Notes under the pieces: generated by a model
What the model was told of the DNA's origin: nothing
Databases searched by the model: none
What the model saw: the letters and a program-made list of their open reading frames with translations, nothing else
Part shown: in pieces, positions 16,464 to 22,712 of the stretch
How the letters are laid out: every line of letters begins with the position of its first letter
How positions within the stretch are numbered: position 1 is the first letter of the stretch
Made by a program: the position numbers and the translations under genes
Source: Chryseobacterium gleum
Lineage (GTDB): Bacteria; Bacteroidota; Bacteroidia; Flavobacteriales_D; Crocinitomicaceae
NCBI GenBank assembly: GCA_945877005.1
Contig: CAMCQL010000006.1
Span: 1-22,712, forward strand
Reading direction: 5' to 3'
DNA length: 22,712 nucleotides

Positions 16464-19400
16464 TTACTCTTTACTCCCTAATACTTTATCAATAAAGAAA
16501 CTAAAGAACAGTGTCAATAAAGCTACCAACAATGTAAATATTGGCATGATTATAAAATCAAATGGACCTATCTCCAACTTAATAAATTTTGAAATTCCTG
16601 CAGAAAATAAATCATCATGACTTTGAAAATTTTCAATTGAAACATCTAATCGAAGCATTAAATCGATAATAAAAATTGTAATTAACAATGCTTGTAAAAT
16701 ATGTAACCAAAACATATGTTCTGTTTTCTTTAATAACCATGCTGTATTCTTGTACTTGTTTCGCTCCTTTACATGCATATAAACTGCAGAAATTGTTAAA
16801 CCTATAATAATTATTAATGTGCTAATTAGACGTATACCCGTAATGTTATTTATCATTTCTATGGTATCACTTGAAGCCATCTGAACAACAACAAAGATTA
16901 ATGGAACAACAAAAGAAAAATACAATAAATTACTTTGATTAGATTCTGTACTATGAATTAAATCAAGAAATTTAAAACTTCTAACAGCACCCTTTTCACT
17001 ATCACTTGTAAAATAATTTTTTAGCACCAGTAAAAACATAATTATTGGCAGCGTAAAAGATAGGCTTAATATTAAAATCCAAAAACCTGAAAAAAGTTTA
17101 CTAAACAAATAAAAAATTGAAGGACTCAAAAAAGTTTTTATTTGAGCGGCAATTGGTGCATTTTCACTAAGATCTCCAAATTTATATACATTCCCGTCAA
17201 AACACCCTACTAAAAAAAGCATCACTATCAAGACAATTGAAACAACCCGAAGCACATTTGTTTTGGTAAACCACCTGTAATAAAAAGGGAATTCTGTACT
17301 GTAACTTATCAAACCTCTTTTAGCAGTATCTACATCAAATTTATCAATGTATAATTTACTAATAAAGTCAAAACTTTGATGTAAAAACTTATTCGGAAAA
17401 TGACTAATTATTATACTTGACTTTACATTATAAACCATTTTCTTTTGGAGATCTAAATAAGAAATTGATGGAAGAGATTCTGGTAATTTCCGCACCAAAA
17501 CTTCAAGATCACCTTTACTCTTACCAAATGAAAATCTTATTTTAGAATTTAACTGGGTTAAGACATTATTTGAATCAGATTGTTCGAAATTAGTAGAAAT
17601 CCAACTAAAATATTTTTTGTAAAATAATTTTTTATCAATTTTATCTTCTATATCTACCTGGTCTTTAACTTCCTGCCAATCATATGTAATTGATGCATTT
17701 AAAATTGAAGCATATAATTTATCAAAAACTAAAGTAGCTTTTTCTTCCTCTTGCGAGTCAGACAATTCTACCAAACGCAACATTTCTTCGCGAATGAAAT
17801 AGATCTTTTCAGCATAATATCTTTTAAAACCTACGAAAATTTCTAAAAGAAAATATTGATAAAACGAAGGGAATGTTGCTCTAATCAATTGTATCAACCC
17901 ATCATTGCCATTAATCAACTGGTATTGTGAAGTATTAACTAGAAGTAATTGCTCCATCTCTTCCATTGGAAGATTTAATTCGGAAAGAATATTATTAGTG
18001 AAATCAATTAGTTGTTCAGAAAAATCGTTAATTCCAATTTCTGGAGATTGATCTTGCAAGGTACGGAGTACATTCACTAAACCCATTGTATCATTCAAAA
18101 CACCTTCTACTTGTTCACTATCAGTATATTGTAAATATATTGATTGCGCATAAAACAGATTATACACGACACGGTTCAAACAACTAAGAAATTGGTTTCC
18201 AGCAAAGTGAAACTCAAAATTTTGATCCACCAACTTCGAAAAATTAGATAATCGTAGCTGAAGATTGGAAACTGAAGCAACGATTTCTATAAAATTAAGA
18301 ACCGACAGGTATTCTTTTCCGTTTTCTTGAAGATCTGGCTTTAAAATTTTAATTAACTGTTTAATTTCCAGATAATTTAACCGCAGAAGTTCTTCTACAC
18401 TGTACTGCTTAATTATTTTAGCTGTAACCCCTTTTGTAGATTTTAACGTCTCATTTCTTATAATTCGTAAATCTTCTAATTTTGATTTAAATACGCAGTC
18501 AAAAACATGCTCTTTGTACTCATTAAAAAGCAAAGCTGTTTTCAATAAAGTAGCAGTTCCAATTCCATTTTCATTGAAATTAGAACTAAAATCCATTGCA
18601 ATATACTCCTTAGATGCATCAAACTCGTAATTTGCTCCTGCATATTCCGAACATACAATTAAATCATCAAAATAATTTTTTAAATTGTTATAAGTGTACA
18701 GCGGTAAATCGTATTGTAATTCTTCAGAGGCAGGGAAATAGGTGATTAAATCAAATTTCGTCGTTGTTGTTTTCTCGAAAAAATCATTTGCATTAAGATG
18801 AAATGTTTGAGGATGTAAATTTTGAACATCCATTAAAAAATTCATATACTTATTGAAGTCGACTATATATTTCACCTTAGAAAGACAACGAATTACTGCT
18901 TCCTTTGGCAAATCATTCGTAACCATTAAAAACAATTTCACACCTTCAAAATCAATTTTATCAGCAATTTGTAAAGTGATTGTTTTTTTTAATTCATAAA
19001 AAGAAGTTGTTGGCAATGAATTTAATGATTCACCAATCAATCGTATGTATTGTTGACAATTCTCTCTATACCAATATTCATTCAGTAAATCTTTTTTAAC
19101 TTGAAATCTAGATTTCTCTAAAAGATCAATATATTTTAATTGATTTTCAAGTGAAAGATCAATAACATTAAAACTTTGAGGCAATTCCAATTCAATTAAA
19201 TGATCTTTTGAATTTTTTTCTGGCAATGGAAGTTGCAATAATTCATCGAGTGTTAAATTCTTCAACACCTCATTAATTCCATTTTTATTTTCAGGATCTT
19301 CAATTAACTCATCCAAATAAACACCATAACTCTGCCATAATTCTGTAGATAGAATTAATTCATTTAATGCTTCCTCCGATAATTTTGTACCTGCGCGTGG

Positions 19401-20471
19401 AGCATCAATAATCGTGAAATTATGAAATCCTCTACCATCGTACCATGGATCGTTCCTGTGAAACCCTCCTCGTTTCCCTCCTCTTTTTCCTGTTTCATCT
19501 AATGGGCCGTGCTCGATTTCCTCAATTGTTTCAGATGATTGCAATAGTTGAATTTCTGCATGATCAATCATCAAACCTAGTCCCTTCAAATTATAAGGCA
19601 TATTTGGATCTACACTGATGATAGAACGATTCATAAAATGTGCACAAGTAACAATAAACCCTTCCTTGTTTGGACTTCGTTTTCTATCTCCTCTCACCCA
19701 ATATTTCCATAAAAAACTTGTAGGTTGCGAAGTGATGATAACATCTAAAACGTCTTTTCCACCACGAAGAATATTAAATAATTGTATTGAATGACACGTT
19801 GATTTCTGTTCAAAATCAAATTTATAACTTTCTAAATCTTCGTTAATTTGATTTATTTCATCGTCAAAACCAGTAAGATTTTGCAAGAAATTAACACTCC
19901 ATGGAGATGAATTAATCAACAATAACTCTGAGATTTTATCAAAAAAATTAATCCCTTTTGATACAATAAGCTGATTGTCTACTAATTTATTTTTTTGATT
20001 GGTAACTGCCAACCAAATAGAAGCAATACTCACTGGATATTCTGGATCGATACTTAATTTACCCGAATCTACCTCTAAAATATAATCTGATAATAATTGA
20101 TCAAATGCAGTAAATGGTTTGTTATCTAGATACTTTAAGGTAAAATAAACTGCACCAACAGCGTCTAAATCAGGTGAAAAATGGGTTATTACAACTACTT
20201 CTTTTTGATCTTTTAGATGAGCTAAATATCTATCTGCATCTTGAACCACAAGACTTGCTACACAACTTTCTGCTACACTTAAATCAGGTTGGTGATGATC
20301 AATAATGCCTGGCATTAAATAATTCCCTGTATCTAGGATTATTGTATTGGCTCTTGACCATTTGACAAGCTCAACTTCAGAATTATTTTTACGTTTTAAA
20401 AATTCGAAATGCTCCTCTGTTACTGTGATTTGAGCACCTTGTGGAATAAAATCAAAGGTATAATTTTTCAT
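16464..20471 (-). CDS. Large membrane protein with rearranged DHH-phosphoesterase-like head and six C-terminal transmembrane helices
   Basis: This is a 1335-aa protein with its ATG at 20471, behind an A-rich leader. The first 140 residues carry DHH-superfamily signatures: ILDTG with D47, GIIDHHQPD with D58-H59-H60, ITHFSPDLDAVGA with H97, D101 and D103, and LEVDSGKL with D135. In usual DHH enzymes the HxxxDxD motif comes first; here it follows the DHH triad. Residues 255-365 include SVDPNMPYNLKGLGLMIDHAE, a GKRGGKRGGFHR glycine/arginine stretch and NDPWYDGRGFHNFTIIDAPR, perhaps a DHHA1-like substrate domain. The middle (about 430-1065) is long, helical and unrecognised. Six hydrophobic helices lie near 1073-1091, 1129-1150, 1181-1198, 1214-1232, 1255-1273 and 1305-1327, so the head would face the cytosol. 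The likely chemistry is metal-dependent phosphoester or phosphoanhydride hydrolysis; the substrate is unknown. I do not recognise a named family for the whole protein. Confidence 0.75.
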   Translation of the reverse strand: MKNYTFDFIPQGAQITVTEEHFEFLKRKNNSEVELVKWSRANTIILDTGNYLMPGIIDHHQPDLSVAESCVASLVVQDADRYLAHLKDQKEVVVITHFSPDLDAVGAVYFTLKYLDNKPFTAFDQLLSDYILEVDSGKLSIDPEYPVSIASIWLAVTNQKNKLVDNQLIVSKGINFFDKISELLLINSSPWSVNFLQNLTGFDDEINQINEDLESYKFDFEQKSTCHSIQLFNILRGGKDVLDVIITSQPTSFLWKYWVRGDRKRSPNKEGFIVTCAHFMNRSIISVDPNMPYNLKGLGLMIDHAEIQLLQSSETIEEIEHGPLDETGKRGGKRGGFHRNDPWYDGRGFHNFTIIDAPRAGTKLSEEALNELILSTELWQSYGVYLDELIEDPENKNGINEVLKNLTLDELLQLPLPEKNSKDHLIELELPQSFNVIDLSLENQLKYIDLLEKSRFQVKKDLLNEYWYRENCQQYIRLIGESLNSLPTTSFYELKKTITLQIADKIDFEGVKLFLMVTNDLPKEAVIRCLSKVKYIVDFNKYMNFLMDVQNLHPQTFHLNANDFFEKTTTTKFDLITYFPASEELQYDLPLYTYNNLKNYFDDLIVCSEYAGANYEFDASKEYIAMDFSSNFNENGIGTATLLKTALLFNEYKEHVFDCVFKSKLEDLRIIRNETLKSTKGVTAKIIKQYSVEELLRLNYLEIKQLIKILKPDLQENGKEYLSVLNFIEIVASVSNLQLRLSNFSKLVDQNFEFHFAGNQFLSCLNRVVYNLFYAQSIYLQYTDSEQVEGVLNDTMGLVNVLRTLQDQSPEIGINDFSEQLIDFTNNILSELNLPMEEMEQLLLVNTSQYQLINGNDGLIQLIRATFPSFYQYFLLEIFVGFKRYYAEKIYFIREEMLRLVELSDSQEEEKATLVFDKLYASILNASITYDWQEVKDQVDIEDKIDKKLFYKKYFSWISTNFEQSDSNNVLTQLNSKIRFSFGKSKGDLEVLVRKLPESLPSISYLDLQKKMVYNVKSSIIISHFPNKFLHQSFDFISKLYIDKFDVDTAKRGLISYSTEFPFYYRWFTKTNVLRVVSIVLIVMLFLVGCFDGNVYKFGDLSENAPIAAQIKTFLSPSIFYLFSKLFSGFWILILSLSFTLPIIMFLLVLKNYFTSDSEKGAVRSFKFLDLIHSTESNQSNLLYFSFVVPLIFVVVQMASSDTIEMINNITGIRLISTLIIIIGLTISAVYMHVKERNKYKNTAWLLKKTEHMFWLHILQALLITIFIIDLMLRLDVSIENFQSHDDLFSAGISKFIKLEIGPFDFIIMPIFTLLVALLTLFFSFFIDKVLGSKE

Positions 20472-20548
20472 TTTTTTTAAAATTAAAAGCCATTTAATGA
20501 AAAGTCGATATTTTCAAAATAACTTAATGTTTCAGTAAATAAAAAAAA

Positions 20549-20977
20549 CTAATTCAATACTAGCTTTTTTACCTGTTCTACAAATAATGGTTTAAACTTC
20601 AACTGATTTTCAGGTTGAAAAAACCATTTTTCATGAAGCGATGCCTCGAGTTTAATTGCTGGCAACCATGTAACCATCAAATTATCATCTCCTTTATCCA
20701 AAATAGTTTCAATAAAATTCCACGAGATATAAGCATATATATCATACTGTATCAATTCATTTCCTTGAAATTTCTCTTGATAAATTATTGTCTCATTTTT
20801 ATTTCTAAAGCGGGGAAATTCTAAACCCGTTTTTAATAAATCAAGGTACAAGCTATCAAAAATATCGTAATTGGTAGAAGTTTTTTCTTTGTACCAAAAG
20901 ATAATATAAAGCAAAATTGCAATTGCTGCTAAAATTGCAGATAAAGAATCCACAACAAATCCCCAAAATTCTATCAT
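20549..20977 (-). CDS. Single-pass membrane protein of unknown function, partner of the GNAT gene
   Basis: This 142-aa protein has one N-terminal hydrophobic helix (about residues 6-29, LSAILAAIAILLYIIFWY) followed by a soluble helical domain rich in aromatic and acidic residues. Notable stretches are YDIFDSLYLDLLKTGLEFPRF, YDIYAYISWNFIETILDKGDD, TWLPAIKLEASLHEKWFFQPE and NQLKFKP. Their dense aromatic and charged pattern looks conserved, and I have an impression of a family of such proteins beside GNAT genes, but I cannot name it. There is no catalytic motif that I can identify. It starts 7 bp after the GNAT stop, which strongly implies co-transcription, and the 1335-aa gene follows 77 bp downstream. 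The helix would place the domain at the cytosolic face if the short N-terminus is outside; orientation is not certain. Confidence 0.7.
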   Translation of the reverse strand: MIEFWGFVVDSLSAILAAIAILLYIIFWYKEKTSTNYDIFDSLYLDLLKTGLEFPRFRNKNETIIYQEKFQGNELIQYDIYAYISWNFIETILDKGDDNLMVTWLPAIKLEASLHEKWFFQPENQLKFKPLFVEQVKKLVLN

Positions 20978-20984
20978 TTTTGAT

Positions 20985-21590
20985 CTATTTTATTGATTTT
21001 AACACCTTACAATAATATAAATTATTTTCTGATTTTTCATAAACTTCCTCAAATAATAACTTAATCACACTTTTTATATATTTCTTTGGTAAATTATCTT
21101 GAGCTGGATACACTATTAAATCCATCTTTGTTGCGGAGGTACCATCCAAAGGTGGCAAAAAATAATCCAATCCATCAATTTTTTCAAATCCAAGATTTTT
21201 ATAAAATAAATACCTTTTTAATCTCTGACGTTTGTTATCTCCTTGTTGAACATCTTCAATCTCCGCAATTATTTTTTCTGATGGTAATAGCTGATTCATC
21301 AAAAACTTAATTAATTCTTTACCAACACCTCTATTTTGATAATCTTCTTCTACCGCTATGTACTCCAAATAAATTGATTTTAAATTTTTCACCCTCCAAA
21401 TTAAAGCAAAACCGATAGCTTCTTCTTGATGATAAACAATTATTAATTCAATTTTCCCTTTCTCAATTCGTTCGATTATTTTTTCTAGTGCTTGTCTTTC
21501 GTTGGCAGGAAATGATTTCAAATACAAAGACTCAACAAACTTCCACCTATCTAAATTTTCAACACTGATTTTTAAATCTATAATATTCAT
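20985..21590 (-). CDS. GNAT family N-acetyltransferase
   Basis: This 201-aa acetyl-CoA-dependent acyltransferase has the GNAT fold. The pattern runs from SLYLKSFPANER at residues 21-32, through strand IELIIVYHQEEAIGFALIWRV, to strand SIYLEYIAVEEDYQNRGVGKELI. The last strand holds the pyrophosphate-binding motif A, Q85-x-x-G88-x-G90. The later YLFYKNLGFEKI, near 127-138, is the usual motif B region with a catalytic-type tyrosine. A C-terminal part of about 50 residues (PPLDGTSATKMDLIVYPA and beyond) goes past the minimal domain. The substrate cannot be told from sequence. It is the first gene of the leftward run and lies just downstream of the ABC-F terminator. No clean TAnnTTTG promoter is visible in the 72-bp gap before it, so its own promoter is unresolved. 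Confidence 0.85.
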   Translation of the reverse strand: MNIIDLKISVENLDRWKFVESLYLKSFPANERQALEKIIERIEKGKIELIIVYHQEEAIGFALIWRVKNLKSIYLEYIAVEEDYQNRGVGKELIKFLMNQLLPSEKIIAEIEDVQQGDNKRQRLKRYLFYKNLGFEKIDGLDYFLPPLDGTSATKMDLIVYPAQDNLPKKYIKSVIKLLFEEVYEKSENNLYYCKVLKSIK

Positions 21591-21608
21591 TCGCCACTTG
21601 ATTAAATT

Positions 21609-21636
21609 AAAAAAAGCTGCCTTTTTCGGACAGCTT
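21609..21636 (-). terminator. Terminator of the ABC-F gene
   Basis: Read on the minus strand, AAGCTG pairs with CAGCTT. The stem extends by CC/GG across a one-base bulge, the loop is A-rich, and seven T residues follow. It lies 27 bp beyond the ABC-F stop and in front of the GNAT gene. Confidence 0.82.
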
Positions 21637-21662
21637 CTTTCATTAACTATTTTGTTAAAATT

Positions 21663-22712
21663 TTACGAATACAATTCTACTTGAAGCTCAGCGATTCGAC
21701 TATCTCCCAAATAATCATCGTAAGGCATCATTTTATCAATGAATCCTGTAGGGGTAATTTCAATAATTCGATTGGCAACTGTATTCACCAATTCGTGGTC
21801 ATGAGAAGTAAAAATTATATTCCCTGGGAAATCTCTCATACCATTGTTTAATGCTGTAATAGACTCTAAGTCCAAGTGATTCGTTGGCTCATCCATCATT
21901 AACAAGTTGGCTTTCGCTAACATCATTTTAGATAACATACAACGAACTTTTTCACCTCCTGAAAGCACTTTTGCAGACTTCAACGCTTCTTCACCTGAAA
22001 ACAACATACGACCTAAGAAACCACGAATACTCACTTCTTCCTTTTCTTCGTCGGTTTGGGCATATTGACGCAACCAATCAATTAACGATTGATCGTGCTC
22101 AAAATACTCGCTATTATCGTTTGGCAAATAAGCTGTTGTGATTGTTGTACCATAGGTAAAATCACCCGTATCTGCTTTCTGTCTTTCATTTAACATTTCA
22201 AATAAAGCCGTAATTGCAACGGAATTTTTTGAAACAATCGCCACTTTATCTCCTTTATTCAACGTGAAATTTAAATCTTTAAACAAATAATTTCCTTCAA
22301 ATTCTTTGGACAAATTAGAGACTGTTAAAATCTGATTTCCAGCATCTCGCTCAGCCGCAAAATTAATTCCTGGATATTTTCTAGAAGATGGCTGAATTTC
22401 ATCCAAATCTAATTTATCCAACATTTTTCTCCTACTGGTCGCTTGCTTCGATTTTGAAGCATTTGCAGAAAAACGAGAAATGAAATCTTGTAATTCCTTC
22501 TTTTTATCTTCCGCTTTTTTATTTTTATCGTTTCGTTGACGAGCAGCCAATTGAGAAGATTGATACCAGAATGAATAATTCCCTGTAAACAAGTTAATCT
22601 TACTGTAATCAATGTCACAAATATGCGTACACACTGTATCTAAAAAGTGACGGTCATGCGATACAACAATGACTGTATTTTTAAAATCTAATAAGAAATC
22701 TTCTAACCAAGA
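21663..22712 (-). CDS. ABC-F family ATPase, N-terminal part beyond window edge
   Basis: ABC-F proteins are soluble twin-ATPase factors that act on ribosomes (translation regulation or rescue, sometimes antibiotic protection). The reading frame stays open to base 22712, so about 350 C-terminal residues are visible and the start lies outside. The visible part starts near the end of the first ATPase domain, with its H-loop VSHDRHFLDTVC. Next comes the charged linker (QLAARQRNDKNKKAEDKKKE and the following KQATSRRKML) and the whole second ATPase domain. The second domain has signature LSGGEKVRCMLSKMML, Walker B LLMMDEPTNHLDLES and H-loop FTSHDHEL. Its Walker A, SKNSVAITAL (22209-22232 region), lacks the usual GxGKS/T. 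The linker and signature style recall the YbiT/YkpA branch, but the subfamily is uncertain. A terminator follows. Confidence 0.9.
   Translation of the reverse strand, partial: SWLEDFLLDFKNTVIVVSHDRHFLDTVCTHICDIDYSKINLFTGNYSFWYQSSQLAARQRNDKNKKAEDKKKELQDFISRFSANASKSKQATSRRKMLDKLDLDEIQPSSRKYPGINFAAERDAGNQILTVSNLSKEFEGNYLFKDLNFTLNKGDKVAIVSKNSVAITALFEMLNERQKADTGDFTYGTTITTAYLPNDNSEYFEHDQSLIDWLRQYAQTDEEKEEVSIRGFLGRMLFSGEEALKSAKVLSGGEKVRCMLSKMMLAKANLLMMDEPTNHLDLESITALNNGMRDFPGNIIFTSHDHELVNTVANRIIEITPTGFIDKMMPYDDYLGDSRIAELQVELYS

Larger units (their letters stand above)
13067..21590 (-). other. Candidate four-gene accessory cassette (GNAT, small TM protein, DHH-like/6-TM protein, HEPN-like/discoidin protein)
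   Basis: The four leftward genes are spaced 7, 77 and 34 bp apart, with no hairpin terminator visible inside the group. They sit between a terminated ABC-F gene and the SIMPL gene. Two unusually long genes of unknown type carry a predicted nucleotide-processing head and a possible RNase-like motif, which sets this block apart from the housekeeping genes around it. Grouping them as one functional unit is inference. Confidence 0.5.

Noticed and set aside
22409..22634. GTG start for the ABC-F gene at 22634 and a 69-codon overlapping frame
   Set aside because: The ABC-F frame continues upstream through the H-loop of the first ATPase domain to the window edge; the shorter frame is a shadow.

Overview
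The window looks like a chromosome segment of a Bacteroidota bacterium, most likely order Flavobacteriales. The evidence is low G+C content, A-rich translation leaders without strong Shine-Dalgarno sites, and promoters of the TTTG / TAnnTTTG type in front of tRNA genes. The Bacteroidota-style divergent tsaD/tamB pair, a stand-alone sucC and the long TamB point the same way. A Fluviicola/Crocinitomicaceae-like organism is my guess from protein style, not something proven here.

Left part (1-11188), housekeeping. An RsmF-like rRNA cytosine methyltransferase (cut by the left edge) and tsaD form a leftward pair. tamB (1539 aa) diverges from tsaD across only 18 bp. Rightward genes follow: a biotin carboxylase (accC type), sucC with a clear terminator, then map overlapping a small polytopic membrane protein by 4 bp.

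Middle (11243-12243). There are three tRNA genes, Ser-GCT, Pro-TGG and Arg-TCT. Two have recognisable Bacteroidota promoters, and hairpin terminators follow Pro and Arg. Next come queD and a perfect 15-bp inverted repeat that probably ends transcription from both sides.

Right part (12279-21590), the accessory-looking region. Leftward genes lie close together: a GNAT acetyltransferase, a 142-aa single-pass membrane protein, a 1335-aa protein, a 1120-aa protein and a SIMPL-domain protein. The 1335-aa protein combines a rearranged DHH-phosphoesterase-like head with six C-terminal membrane helices. The 1120-aa protein has no signal peptide. It has an HEPN-like R-N-x3-H motif, a TerB/EF-hand-like acidic stretch and a C-terminal F5/8 type C (discoidin) domain. 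I do not recognise this combination as a named system. It is the best candidate here for an undescribed, possibly conflict- or stress-related, membrane-anchored system. That role is inferred from domain style only.

The right edge (21663-22712) holds most of an ABC-F ATPase, cut by the window end, with its own terminator.
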